This document shows positions 1 to 12,295 of a stretch of DNA of 64,000 bases, piece by piece (the stretch's first letter is position 1; every line of letters begins with the position of its first letter). The translations under genes were made by a program, and so were the position numbers. Source of the DNA: Paramecium pentaurelia (taxonomy: Eukaryota > Ciliophora > Oligohymenophorea > Peniculida > Parameciidae); NCBI GenBank assembly GCA_905183005.1, contig CAJJDO010000023.1, positions 391,566 to 455,565 of the forward strand, in the 5' to 3' direction. A model generated the notes under the pieces. The model saw only the letters and a program-made list of their open reading frames with translations. It searched no databases and had not been told where the DNA came from.

Positions 1-910
1 ATCATTTTTACCTGGAAAGGGTACTTTTCCACAAAGAATTTAATACAGTAAAACTCCTAGAGCCCAAATATCAGCTTTTTTTCCATCATAAGGCTTTTTT
101 TGAAAGATTTCTGGTGCCATATATGCAGGAGTACCACAAAAATCTGAGCATAATTAATTTTCTGATGCAAGTCCGAAATCGATTAGTTTAACTTATTAAT
201 TAATTATCATAATGTTATCTGATTTTAAATCTCTATGAAAGATATTTTTGGAATGCAAATATTTAATGCCTTCTCGAATTTATATATATATTTGTTTGGC
301 TTCTTTATCTTATAATCTTCTATTTGGTTAATCTTTTTAATTGATTTTTAAACTTACTTTTTAAATAATTTGTTAATGTTTGTCCATCAATTAATTCTAA
401 AACTATTGTATTCTTATATATTCCAAGAAATTTAACAATATTTTCATGATCTAATTTTCTCAATATCTCTGTCTCCTTAAATAATAGTTTTTTTTATTCT
501 GATTGTAATAGATTAGAATTATACTTTTTAATTGCTACCTAAACTATGGTATTTATTATTTTTACTTAAGAATCAGTCATTCTATCATAAGCTTTAAAAA
601 CAGTTGCAAATGCTCCAACAGCCAATTTAGATAAAATTTGATATCTTTCAAATTTAATAGGTTTATTTGATTCTTCAGTCTTACAAACAGTATAGCTTCT
701 TTAAAATTTCATTGATTGAATAGTATTTAATAAAGTCTGTTTCTTTTCAACAATTTATGTTGCTTATTATAAAATTTATTATGGATTTTAAGGTTTTCTT
801 CTAAAGGCTGATTATACCCTTTAAGGTTTATTAGGTGTAGGACAAATAATCGGTTTTTAGAAAGTGAATTTATTGAAGAGATCCTCAACAATTTAATCAA
901 GAGTTTACAT
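1..910 (-). CDS. Serine/threonine protein kinase, C-terminus cut by window edge
   Basis: Read on the minus strand from ATG at 910. An N-terminal Q-rich leader of about 75 residues precedes the kinase domain. The glycine loop reads LAVGAFATVFKAYD, followed by a 27-nt intron and the VAIKKY lysine. The catalytic loop is HRDLKSDNIM (about 205-240), then DFGLASEN and the activation/P+1 segment CGTPAYMAPEIF, and ALGVLLYQILCGKVPFPG at the edge. All catalytic residues (K, HRD, DFG, APE) are present, so it should be active. The family is CAMK/ULK-like by the AYMAPE pattern, but the substrate cannot be told. The rest of the C-lobe and any tail lie outside the window. Only 29 bp separate its start from the stop of the next gene upstream. 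Confidence 0.9.
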
Positions 911-939
911 AAATGTTATTATATTGATAATTTAATAAA

Positions 940-2625
940 TCAAGATAAGAGTCTCTTGTCTGAAGTAAAGAGATTTTATTTTAATATTCCAATCTAAAAT
1001 TCAAACTACCATGCTTTGATCTTTAAGACTTAACTTGATTAAGCTGCTTTATAATAATGAAATATTATATAACACAAGGCAGTCTAATTATAATTAAGAA
1101 TATTTTACCTTTAAAATCATATTAAATATGCAAAACACTATAGTTATTCTGACAATAGGATCTCCTGCTTCTCCCCAAGTGGGTAAAGTTTTATCTGTAC
1201 CACTCCACCAATTCTATTATAATATTAGTACAAAATTACTTTGTATATTGCTATCCAAAAAATATCTAAAACTATGCTAAAAACTGTTATTGCCCCTACA
1301 ATTTTTAAGTATTCTGGAGTAAAGCAATCTCTACTGATAATCAACAAGTACAAAATCCCTAATAAAATCTATAAGACTATAATCTGAAGTTTACATCCAC
1401 ATAGGCTGGTCTTGCAAAGCATTAGAACATGGATAACACAATCATCAGAAGATACAAGATGAATCCATAATATATTTCATCACTAAGTTCTTCTGATGCT
1501 TCTCCCTGAAATTGTGGTTGAATATTATCTTAATTCTATCTTTAAGATTATTAAGGTGGTGTAGGCTTATATATTTATGGTTAGTTTTATTATTATTAAT
1601 AAAGCAGAGCAGAATTAGTTTGCACTTTTGAAGATGTCTATGGTTTCAAAGAGGATTAAAGATTCTATCTTTAGTTTTTATCCATAAAAGGTTATTAAAC
1701 TACAAATAAATCTCTTTTGTAATCTTCAATATCATTATAATGTTATTAAATTTCAGCTTCGAATTTTGAGATCAGTTCTTAGTAATATTTTAGCTAAATA
1801 TTCATTAAGTATATACTTTATTATGAATCCATTAAATCTCAAATTAAATAGTTGGAGCAGCAAATTATTATTTATCATTTTATAATTGTAGTTGGAGAGA
1901 TTGGACTTATTAATCTTATAATTTAACTAAATCTAATTTAGCTTGTCCAACTAATGATTTCTTTTAGTTTCTATCTTAGATCAATAAACTCAGAGTTACA
2001 TTCTCTCTTCCAGTTTTAATTTAGCTATATATAAATAAAATTTATTTTTACAATCCTAATTGCTCATTAAATATTGGATAAAACTTATCTCCTCCACTTT
2101 ATTAAGCTATTTATTCATTATTATCAACTGATATTGATACATAACTTTAAATAAAATCTTAAACTGTTATTCCTGAGGCTGACTTTATTATTAAATTAAG
2201 TGATGAATCAGTGTCTATACCATATTAATTTTATTATTGAGTGTCTTCAATATAAAATATAAATACATTGTATTTCTTATACTTGTCTTTAACAATCTCT
2301 TGATTCCTCAACCAACTACTAAATTTATTTTTCGGTATCATTAATCTTTTTCTTTAACATAGCATCAGCAGATATCAAAATCTGTGAAAATTCTTCAATT
2401 TAAACTTATCCTCTTTAATTTGGAGTACATTGTTCATAAATTTAAGTGGCTACATCTCTATCATAAGCTTAGCCTGTCTATGTTGATTATTCTTAAATTT
2501 TAATATACTAATTGATCTAAAGCTTAATATATCTAATCAGGTTAGTAAGCTTGTCCTTAATTTAATCCGACTCTCTAAAATGCTCCTAATACTTAGATAG
2601 CATTAGGTTAGAATTGCAACGACAT
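940..2625 (-). CDS. C2-like / coiled-coil multi-pass membrane protein, function unknown
   Basis: Starts MSLQFQPNAIQVLG at 2625 and ends at TGA 940-942. The first 100 residues look like a degenerate EF-hand pair (a YDRDVATQIYEQCT helix, then a GQVQIEEFSQIL loop). A coiled coil (KKKINDTEKQIQQLVEES) follows, then a segment resembling a C2 beta-sandwich (LNLIIKSASGITV, SVSISVD..., ENVTLSLLIQD, KSLVGQAKLDL), a second coiled coil (YYQELISKFEAEIQQH) and a Q/P-rich linker. At the C-terminus four hydrophobic segments are visible (for example YYGFILYLLMIVLSM, ILLGILYLLIIS, KIVGAITVFSIVLDIF). At least five introns of 23-31 nt are needed to keep the frame. I do not recognise a named family; the EF-hand and C2 assignments are by eye. 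A membrane-anchored calcium/lipid sensor is a reasonable guess only. Confidence 0.7.
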
Positions 2626-3291
2626 ATTTTAAATTAATTATATAATTTTTATAATTTGTATCATAGAGTTTGAGCTGATGTTGTAATTCAAATAATTAAA
2701 TTTATGTTTAGTTATTCATTCAATTAATACTATCAATCTTAAATTTATTAAATTTAAATACAAATAAACTACATTAGAAATAAATAGAGATATTAAATCA
2801 ATAACTCTATTTATCCTTATTTGAAAAGTAATAATTGAATATTAATATTGTCTCTATTCATTTTTTAAGCAAATAGATTTTATATGATTAAATATTATAT
2901 AAATATTCAAATATTTAATTATTGAAAGCATAGTTAGAGTCACAAACAGAATTTAAATAATTCATTTAATATGTTATAGTATTTTACTTACAAATATATT
3001 AACTTAATTGTAATTTTATAAACTAAACACATATATATTTTTAATAAATTTTACATCATTTTGAACTAATAAATAGGAATATATATATAGATTGATAATT
3101 GATTAGTTCAATATTTCAATATATTAAAAATAATTCTAAAATAAATAAATGTTACACATAATTGATATAATTTTTAGTATATAATTAAAAATAATTGAAT
3201 ATTTTTGGAGGGGGTAGTTAAATTCGGTAATATAAATTGTGGTAATTCATGAATCACACTTTAATTTAAAAAATAATATCCAATTAGGCAC
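2626..3291. other. Intergenic, divergent promoter region
   Basis: About 665 bp between two divergent gene starts; very AT-rich with no supportable ORF. A short direct repeat (catgaatcacac) occurs at about 3248-3259 and again at 3291-3302, the second copy containing the start codon of the next gene. Promoters of both flanking genes must lie here, but no element can be named. Confidence 0.6.
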
Positions 3292-4779
3292 ATGAATCAC
3301 ACCACTAAAATTAAGAAATTGCCTGTTACAGTACTTTGCGGTTTTTTAGGATCAGGAAAGACAACTTTAATGAATTATATTCTTAAATAGCGCCATGATT
3401 ATAGAATAGCTGTTATCGTAAATGACATGGGAGAGATCAATGTCGATTCGAATTTAATAAAGGAAGGAAAGTTTAGTGTGAAAAAAACAAAAGAAAAACT
3501 TGTTGAAATGTCAAATGGATGTATATGTTGTACATTGAGGTATATATAATATATATTGTATTAGGGAAGATTTAATCAAACATATATCGAAGATAGCCAA
3601 GTCTGGGAAGTTTGATTATATGTTGATTGAGAGTACAGGAATAGCTGAGCCTTTACCAATAGCCTAAGCATTTTATTTTGAAAATGAAGAGATGAGAAAG
3701 AAGGGTTAGATGTTGAAGAAGTTTGCTAGACTTGATACAATGGTTACTATGGTATCTTTTATTATTTATTATTTAGATTGATGCTTTGAATTTCTTAGAT
3801 TAATTGTAATCAGATAAATTAGGTGAGGAAATGAATGTAGATAACAAATAGATGGATTAAATTCCATTATCATAATTGTTATTGGATCAAGTGGAATTTG
3901 CTAATGTTATAATATTAAATAAAACAGATCTTGTGGATTAAGAAAGAAAAGAATTTATATTAAATCTACTTAAAAAATTGAATCCTAATGCTAAGGTTAT
4001 TGAATCTGTTTAAGGATAAATAGATTTAAAAGAAATCATAAATACTAAATTATTCAATTTTGAAGAAGCCTCTACAACTGGAAAGTGGATTGCTGAACTT
4101 TAAAAGCCAATTCATAAAAGTGAAATTGAAGAATATGGAATCTAATCATGTGCTTTCAAATCAAGAAGAGCCTTCCATCCTGAGAGACTATTTTAACTTA
4201 TAGAAAGAAATAATACAGAAGAAGTCTCCTTTTGGAATTCAATAATAAGATGTAAAGGATATATGTGGATTGCAAGTTGGGAAAGATTAAATATTCATAT
4301 ACATAAGGCTGGAACCTAATTGACATATCATCCTGGTTCATTTTGGTGGATATCTATACCTAAAAAGGTTTGGGCTGATACAAAAGAAGAAGTTGATGTA
4401 AATTATATTATTATATTAATAGGCTATTTGGGATGGACTTAAATAGAATTGGTTACCTGAACCTATTGGAGATAGAAGATAAGAACTTGTGTTTATTGGA
4501 TAAAATTTACCAAAATAAGAAATTTTAGATGCATTTGAAAGTTGTTTATTAAGTGAATAAGAAATGATTTCATTTTTATAGAATGGATGGGATAATACAA
4601 ATGATCCATTTCCAAAAGATTGGGGAAAATTAGTAAAAGAATTTGAAGATCTTGGAGAATTAAGAGGTAATGAAGGAGAATGGGAAGATGTATGGGATGA
4701 AGAAGGAGAAATGTAAGAAGAACATTAAGAAGATGTATCAATGTAAGAGGAAGTTTAATAATAATAATTGATAAATTGA
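3292..4779 (+). CDS. COG0523 / CobW-family G3E GTPase, ZNG1-type metallochaperone
   Basis: The N-terminus reads VTVLCGFLGSGKTTLMN, the Walker A of the G3E GTPase family, followed by IAVIVNDMGEINVD and the metal-binding GCICCTLR motif (CxCC). A Walker B-like region MLIESTGIAEPLP and the guanine-specificity region (ILNKTD) are also visible. The second half (CobW C-terminal domain) contains HPERLFQLI and WKGYMWIASWE. The tail is acidic and Q-rich. Three 25-nt introns were called at 3540-3564, 3752-3776 and 4398-4422. Family members load zinc or other metals into client enzymes; eukaryotic ZNG1 activates methionine aminopeptidase. The immediate downstream genes encode ZPR1 zinc-finger proteins, which may be coincidence. 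The ATG at 3292 is the first in frame before the P-loop. Confidence 0.92.
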
Positions 4780-4889
4780 TTAAATTTATTATGTCTTAAT
4801 ATATTATGATCATTAAATAATAATTATTTAAAGACTATATTAGTTTAATTTATAATTAAAGTATTTTCTATTTGTTAAAATTTTAATTA

Positions 4890-6335
4890 ATGAATAATCC
4901 AGAAGTAATATATGCTAATCTAACAGGAGATTCAGAGCGTAACAATTTATCTTTATGAAATAGCTTACGTTACTGATAGTTTATGTGTAAATTGTGAATA
5001 ACAAGGTAAAACAACAATTTTATTAACAAAAATACCTATGTTTTCAAATATTATTATTATTTCTTTTGATTGTGAACAATGTGGATATAAAAACAATGAA
5101 GTTTAATTTGGTGGGGAAATCAAAGACAAAGGAATTAAATTGAGTTTAAAAGTTACTGAACCTTAAGTAATAATTATTTATAATTTTAGGATCTTCAAAG
5201 ATAGATCATTCGATCAGAGTTCTGTAAAGCTATGATTCCAGAATTAGAATTCGAAATGCCATCTAATAAGAAAAGTAGTATCAATACTTTAGAAGGATTC
5301 CTTACAAATATTATTGATGACTTATCGCATGATTAATCAATTAGAAAGTATACTTAAGTTTAAGTATATGATCGAATTGAATACATAATTGAAAAATTAA
5401 AAGAATTTAAAGATGGTTAAGGATTACCCTTTAATTGGATAATGGAAGACCCTTCAGGAAATAGTTTCATTTAAAATCTAAATGAACTTTAAGATGATCC
5501 TTAACTTAAAATTTAAAATTACATAAGAACAATAGAAGAGTTGGAAGATATGGGATACAGTGCTGAAAATTAAAAATAAGAGAATTAACAATTAAAATAA
5601 TAATAATAAGTAATAACTGACCCAATTCATTAAGGTACTGAATAAATTTAAGCTGGTGGATAAAATTTCAATTAATCAATAGAAGATTCTGTAAAAAATG
5701 AATCTATCAATATTCCAACACCATGTAATGTTTGTAAGGAAATGGGAGAAAACAAAATGTGTACAGTTACTATTCCACATTTTAAGGAAATTCTTATTAT
5801 GAGTTTTAATTGTGGATTTTGTGGATTCAAAGATACAGAAGTTAAAGCAACAGGTGAGATTAGTAAATAAGGTAAAATAATAGAATTGAAATTTGAAAAT
5901 GAAAATGATTTATGTAGAGATGTATTTAAATCAGACACTGCAAAATTGATAATTCCTGAAATTGAATTAGAATTAGGAACAGGTACATTAGGTGGAGTAT
6001 ATTCAAATGTTGAGGGATTATTAGAATAAATACTTACACGTTTAAGAGATACTGTATATATTATAATTTATAAGTAGAATCCATTCGTTGGTGATAGTGC
6101 TGATGATGATTATAAAAAAAAGATGGAATTATTCTTTTTGAAATTAGAAGAATTCAAATCAGGAAATTCTAAATTTACTTTAATAATAAGAGATTTAGTT
6201 GAAAATAGTTTCATTCAAAATCCTTTTTATCCAAAAGAAGACAATTAAGTTAAAATAACTTTGTTTGATAGAACTCCAGAAGACAATGATGAATTGGGAA
6301 TAGATACAATGAAAACAGAAAATTATCAGAATTGA
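4890..6335 (+). CDS. ZPR1: ZPR1 zinc-finger protein, two-module full length
   Basis: Two ZPR1 modules are visible. Module 1 has CVNCEQQG ... SFDCEQCGY, a C-x2-C / C-x2-C zinc ribbon, followed by a variable beta region (EFCKAMIPELEFE). Module 2 repeats the pattern with CNVCKEMG ... SFNCGFCGF, then IPEIELELGTGTLGG and the diagnostic FDRTPEDNDELGIDT near the C-terminus. Introns of 25, 23 and about 21-24 nt lie at 4939-4963, 5167-5189 and from 6054. ZPR1 is an essential eukaryotic protein that binds newly made translation elongation factor eEF1A and assists its folding, moving between cytoplasm and nucleus. Start and TGA stop are clear. It is followed 157 bp downstream by a shortened paralogue. 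Confidence 0.93.
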
Positions 6336-6492
6336 TCAAAAATTTATTATTTATTTTAATGACTATTTGATAAGAATAAGCAATCATTTAAATATTTACT
6401 ATTTAATTCTGATGACTATTTGATAGAGTTTATAACTATATCTAAAATGAAATCATAAATTTATTTATTCAAACAACCAAAATAAAACTTAT

Positions 6493-7197
6493 ATGGATAA
6501 GAAAAGTTTAAATATTAATGAAGAAATCCTCTCTTAAATAAATTTAAATAATCAAGATCTCAATTCAGCCATTAAAGAATAATTTGATGATGATGGTGTA
6601 GAATTCACTAATTTATGTAATTAATGTGGTTCAGATGGAATCAATAAGATGTGTAAAATCACTATTCCTTTTGTTAGAGATCTTATTATCATGTCTTTCA
6701 CTTGTAATGAATGTGGGTATAGGGATACAGAAATCAAAGGAGCTAATGGTATTACTCCATAAGGAAAAATGTTTAGATTATATGTTAATAGTTAAAATGA
6801 TTTGAAGAGAAATGTATTTAAATCTGAAACAGCAAGCTTACAAATTCCTGAAATTGAATTAGAAATGTGTACTGGTACTTTAGGAGCTGTATTTACTACA
6901 ACCTAAGGCATCATCTCTAAGGTTTTAGATCATTTAAGGGATAAAACACCTATCTATAATTGTGATGATCCATATCGTGATAATAAATTACAAAAGGTTT
7001 TCGATTAATTATAGGCTTTTCATGATGGGACTCAAAGTTTTACACTTATCATCAGAGATTTGATAGATAGTAGCTTTGTTTCCAATGTTGGAGAACCTAA
7101 TACAGATTATAATTTATAAGTTATTACTTTTGATAGAACAGAGGAAGACAATGATGAATTAGGAATAGATACTATGAATACTGAAAATTACTTTTGA
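6493..7197 (+). CDS. Single-module ZPR1-like protein, half-size paralogue
   Basis: An intron-free frame of 234 codons. After a 45-residue leader rich in N, D and E, it carries one ZPR1 zinc ribbon (CNQCGSDG ... SFTCNECGY), then IPEIELEMCTGTLGA and FDRTEEDNDELGIDT. It aligns with the second module of the full ZPR1 immediately upstream, so the first ribbon and its beta domain are absent. The frame is intact and zinc cysteines are all present, so it does not look like a dead fragment. It probably arose by partial tandem duplication. Whether a lone module can bind eEF1A is unknown. Confidence 0.85.
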
Positions 7198-7251
7198 TTA
7201 ATTACAATATATTCATTTCCACCCATACATATTTAAATGCACTTAATCCAT

Positions 7252-8284
7252 TCAAAAATGTTTTCCTAAGTATTAACTGAAGAGTTCATAAACTAGAAAT
7301 GTTATACTATTTGTAGGTAATACTCTTATTAAATCTGGTATTAATCCTTTGTAGAATCCTCCAATAGAATCTTATTCATATATAACTCTACAAATATCAA
7401 TAATTCTAACTCTTGATCTGAGACCACTCTTATATACAGTTTTATTATCATGTAATCTAGTTCGTATAACCACATGAGGATAGGTTACTAAAACAGCGAT
7501 TGCTATATATTAATGTATTTAAGAGAAATTACACTTTGATAATATAGAGGCTTTAAGAATATCAACTGGTAAAAGCTAACTGTTCTAATCTGTATAATTT
7601 TATTTTAATCTCTCGTAAATTGGAAATTATACTGCTACATGAGATAGACCTAATACTGTAGCTCCAAGACCTTTATATAAAGCAAGGAAGCCTTCCTAAA
7701 ATCATAGTTAATTCTTTACTTCTTTATATAAAGTAATCAATCCTCTAAAAACAGATGTATATTTTGGATGATTATGATCATGCAAGTATTACGTTTGCAT
7801 TCTAGTTCTGATTAACTTTTAATAAGAGTTTATTGCATTAATATACCCATAAAGGATTTGTAATTAAATCACAAACAAATCCTGTGATGATGGTTGCCAA
7901 AAGGTGATTCTAAAAACCAGTTATTTCATATGAAATTTCTAATTTTTCCTTGTTCCATTTATAAAGAGGAAAGAAAAGCGAATGAAATATGGGATTAGCA
8001 ATAGCTGTTGCTCTATATCCTTTAATATGATATTGAATGAATTCTTACCTTTGTAATAACCTGCAAGACCCTCTTCTTTATAGATAACACAGAGAGTGTT
8101 AATGAAACCTTGATATTTATTAATAGATTTAGTAGCATTCTTAAAATTGTTAATTAATTACTTAGAGATTTAATCTGCTTCTTGCTACTTCTAAAGGATG
8201 GCATACAGTTACACTTATGAATCCTCCAATTAACCCAGCAATAAAATGATGCCAATATAATTTTTTGTTTTATTCTTTATTCAT
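7252..8284 (-). CDS. Mitochondrial carrier family (SLC25) transporter
   Basis: Starts MNKEQNKKLYWHH at 8284. Repeat 1 has GLIGGFISVTVCHPLEVARSRLN, matching the carrier signature P-x-[DE]-x-x-[RK]. The last repeat has TYPHVVIRTRLHD and ends LIRVLPTNSITFLVYE. The P-H-V-x-R-T-R-L-x-D signature is typical of the pyrimidine nucleotide/NAD/folate carrier branch of SLC25 proteins. Several introns of about 22-26 nt interrupt the gene. The product should sit in the mitochondrial inner membrane with six helices. The exact substrate is not resolved by eye. Confidence 0.85.
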
Positions 8285-8510
8285 TTTATTTTAATAATAT
8301 TTACATTCAAAATAGATGAATATCAATAGAATTATTTTGATAACATCCTAGTAATAAAGTAGTATATAAATAACTATAATAAACTTGAAATATATTTAAA
8401 TAATTGGAATTCATAGTAAATCGATTAAGAATTTACGAAGGTTTTTATTAAAACATAAATGTTTGAATCTTTAAAACATATATATATAAATCTTTTCAAT
8501 AAATAAAAAT

Positions 8511-9174
8511 TCAAAAAATTTCACAACAACTCTTTTTATTCATATCTTTAGATTATTTATAGAACATTTTTGCTCCAGCTGATAAATCATTACTCTTAGC
8601 AACTAATTAATCCAAATCACCCTATCTTTCCAATAGTTTTTTTATATTTTCATGTAATATGATATTAGTTTCATCAACTTTTGTTTATGCAAGTAACACT
8701 TTATCAACATTCTTTGGATCCTAATATTCTTAGAATAACTTTATGTTAACTTCAAATTAGTACTTATTTAATTTCTGGAACTTCTATGCTTTCATCTTCT
8801 TTATATTTTTTCCAATCATCTCCTACTTTTTTCTAAAAAGCTTGTAAAACTGCATTTAAAAATGCAAATGCTATTCTTTTAGGATAATCCTAATCGCAAA
8901 ATGCATAAGCTCCTAATTTATCATTTCCATAACTCATTTAAATATGACAATATTTATCTTCATGCATTACTGAATGTCTTCAAATCAATTTGATTAATTA
9001 CCTAGTTCCTTTGTCAAGTCCAATTACTGATTCTCTACAAACAAACTTCATTGAATCCTTTACAGTATTTCTATAGAATATTCCTACTGAATTTAATTCA
9101 TAATATCTTGTTAGCATAATAACTTTCTTTTCAACGGGATTATATACAGCAATTAACACAGCTATTAATTACAT
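8511..9174 (-). CDS. YKT6: R-SNARE YKT6
   Basis: Starts MQLIAVLIAVYNP, a longin domain (KVIMLTRYYELNSVGIFYR ... VIGLDKGTRHSV). The second half is an R-SNARE helix (TKVDETNIILHENIKKLLE, then RQGDLDQLVAKSNDLS). The C-terminus is KKSCCEIF, a double-cysteine CaaX-type lipidation motif as in YKT6 of other eukaryotes, which lacks a transmembrane anchor and is prenylated and palmitoylated. Two introns of 24-25 nt are placed after TR of the longin domain and before the linker. Expected role: vesicle fusion at Golgi, endosome, vacuole and autophagosome. Note that two DHHC-type genes lie a few kb away, but both lack catalytic residues. Confidence 0.92.
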
Positions 9175-9229
9175 TTTATTTTAATAATATATTATAATAT
9201 ATAAGTTAAGTAATTTAAATAATAATAAA

Positions 9230-10978
9230 TCATTATATTTATGGTACTAAAGAAAATTTAAAAGTAAATTCATTATTAGCTTGTATAATATCTAAATGAT
9301 TATAAACTCCAAACTTAGAGAGAATTAATTAAGTGATACTTATATTTAGTAGTAAATTTATAGGAATCTAAAACTATTATGTTAAATAACTAATTCTTTC
9401 TAAGAGTGATTAATGAATAGTATTTTTATGAAAAAATCCTTTAGGAGATTTGACCCAATTAGTTTGTAAGATTTCTAATATCTTTGTTTAAATAATTTTA
9501 TCCTTCTCTTTTATTTTAATAGAGAAAAATATTTCATTATTTTAATTCTCTATAAGTATTTGTAGAATTTTAACATCTTTAAAGATATGTTAAATTATGT
9601 AAAAGCAAGAAATTAATAATTGTTAAATTATGGTAATATCATGAGTAAATGACTTTTTAAGTATTAAATTCTAAGAATCAAGTCCAATTAGTGGATCAAG
9701 TACAGTTTATAATGAAACTTGAGTGATATCTGTTAATTTAAGACTATTTGATTTATGTTAAAAAATGATTTAAATATTCTGTATGAAATTATGATTAAAA
9801 TAGAATTTCTAATAGGGAAATCTTTATTTAATAGATATTTGATTAAATTTAGTTATCATTTTAATTAAAAAAGATGATTATTCATTTGCTGTTTCAGTTA
9901 TATTTTAAAGTATACTCCATAAAACTTAGGTTTAATTATAAAAATATTTTTTTTTAGGATCAATGATCAATAAACATTATAGTTTATTATTAAATACACA
10001 TCTGAGTATTTTGACATTATAAAATTTTTATGTTTATTAATGTTGAACAGTATATTTATAAGTTTTAAAAGTATCAGCAAATTCTTATGTATGAATTAAG
10101 AATCTCCTTAAAGTTTTTTCCATATTAATATGAATTAAATTTGAGACACTATCTTCAGGATCATTACTGGAAGTTACAATCAACTAAAACATATGAAAAA
10201 TATTTATACTTATCTCAATAATTATCGCAAATTTTCACCATCTTTCAATCTAAATAAAATAGATGAAAATTTATTTTCCTTTTCAAGTTACAATTAATCC
10301 TATTTCTTATCATGTGATACAAGCAAAATTGAACTTGACAAGACTTTCGATAATAATTATTCCCATTTTTCTTATTGACAACTCTAAAAATATTGTTCTT
10401 TTTTAGTTTTTTCATAATTGTACTTAATTGCAATCATATTCATGGCCAAAAAAACAAAAAGAAATATATTTATAATTCCATCTTTAATATCTATATTATC
10501 TTAATATAAATGAACTCCAATAATAACTATCAGCAAAAAGGTTTAATAAATGAAATTAGCACTTAAAAGATAAACATTAAAATGTAAATATCCACATTAA
10601 AATCCATAATACCAAGATTAATCTAAGGTTGGATTAGAAGTACCTTCAAATAATTAAGGTATTTTAAAAGCACAAAGTAAAAACACTTGATAAATAGTTA
10701 CAATCAAATTTATTAAATGAGGCTTTCTTTACAGTATTTTCCATAGTATCAAAATAATAATAATAGATATTCCACTAAGTATAGAATAAGGAATAGAATC
10801 TCGTAAGATAAATTTTGTAGTATTTAGAATACAAAATGACTAAGAGTACAAATCGATTAATTACAACTGAATAGATGGTGAAGTATGTTACTTCCCTAAG
10901 TTTAGATTATTTGGAATAGTTTTCGTATTGTTCAGCTTAATCCTTAAATAGAAATTCAAGAGTGTACTTATTGAGCAT
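9230..10978 (-). CDS. Multi-pass membrane protein with possible degenerate histidine-kinase module
   Basis: Starts MLNKYTLEFLFKDQAEQY at 10978; TGA stop at 9230-9232. The N-terminal half carries about five to six hydrophobic segments (for example SGISIIIILILWKIL, LIVTIYQVFLLCAF, FLLIVIIGVHLYQ, IINIFLFVFLAMNMIAI). A 25-nt intron is placed shortly after the start. The cytosolic half is soluble and N/Q-rich. Its end, LLLNISITQLILSKFG ... NNEFTFKFSLVP, is laid out like the G2 box and last strand of a HATPase (GLSIS...LGG...GSTFTFTLP), but the glycines are missing. Earlier, a helical stretch (EKWEQLLSKVLSS) could be a DHp-like dimerisation helix. A degenerate sensor kinase is an inference; an unknown membrane protein is the safe call. 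Confidence 0.55.
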
Positions 10979-11151
10979 TATTAATTATCAATATTATAAT
11001 CACTCTTATCAGTAATCTAAATGTTTAGATTGATTTAAATATCCTATTTTTGTTAATTTCAATTGAAATCTAAATCTAAATCAAAGATAATATCAAATAT
11101 AATGTTAAAATCATACAAATAATAATGTAATATTAATAATTTATTAATACT

Positions 11152-12285
11152 TCACAATTTTGTATTCTTGGTCACATCATGGAATGCTTCAGCAACATAC
11201 TTAACATTTCCTTCATTTAATCCTGCAATTGATATTCTTCCACTACTTAATAAATAGATATGATATTTAGCAATCAATTCTTTTACATGATCTGGACCAA
11301 CACCCTAAAAAATATGAATTAAATTATTACAGTAAATGCAAACATACCAATTTATTTGGATATGTGTGACCAATCATGAGGAGAACCTAGATTCTTTAAA
11401 GTTTCAGCTAAACTTACTCTCATTAATTAAATTCTAGTTGCCATCATTTTAACTTCTGATAACCATAATTAATTAAGTTCTGGTGTATTGAGAATGATAT
11501 CAGCTACTCTAGCACCATGAAGTGGTGGACTTGACCATAATGGTCTAGCTAACAATTTCAATTATGAAACAACTTTCTCTTTTTCTTATTAATTAGCACA
11601 TACAAAACTAAGACATCCTGTTCTTTACCCATATAATCCCATATTTTTAGCAAATGATTATCCTAAAACAATAGAAACTCCTTAATTTGTAAATAATCTA
11701 ACTGCTTCAGCATCTTTATTTACATCTCCACTTGTGAAACCTTAATAAGCCATATCAAAAAATGGAAGGAAATTCTTCTTTTTAGTCAAATCTAATAATT
11801 ATGTCCATTAAGCTGATGTCAAATCACAACCAGTTGGATTATGAGCACAAGCATGGAATAAGATAACTGATCCATTTTAAGCCTTATTCAAATCTTCTAC
11901 TAATCCTGAAAAATCAACTCCACGTGTTTTTGGATCAAAATAACGATATTCTAAAATTTCTAATCCTGCCATTCTAGCAATATTATGATGATTTGGCCAT
12001 GTTGGATTTGGCATATATACTTTTGTACCTTAAGGTAAGAATTTCTTAGCAAATTCAAATCCAAGTCTAACTGCACCTGTTCCACTCAATACTTAACATC
12101 CTGCAATACTTTTTCCATTTTAAGCATAATAAGCATCTCCATAACCTAATTTTATAGAAGCATCAATAAATGATTGAAGTCCTTCAACTGGAAGATATTC
12201 ATTATCTAATTTCTTCTCCTTTATTATTTATTCAGCCTATTATATATTAATTTAGTTACTCTTTTAACTGACTCAAGTACAACTG
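11152..12285 (-). CDS. Aspartate aminotransferase, C-terminal part (copy A of one gene)
   Basis: Holds the true 3' end of the gene: GVGPDHVKELIAKYH ... NEGNVKYVAEAFHDV and stop TGA 11152-11154. It reaches only to the intron after VLESVKR before the N at 12286, so it has no start. It contains the PLP-lysine segment SFAKNMGLYGQRTG, the substrate/cofactor residues HACAHNPTG and NPTWPNHHN, and the 26-nt intron between IGMFAFT and GVGP. Together with the 5' part at 13554-14701 it describes one gene of about 1.3 kb encoding a roughly 410-residue enzyme that exchanges amino groups between aspartate and 2-oxoglutarate. Confidence 0.9.
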
Positions 12286-12295
12286 NATTAATACT

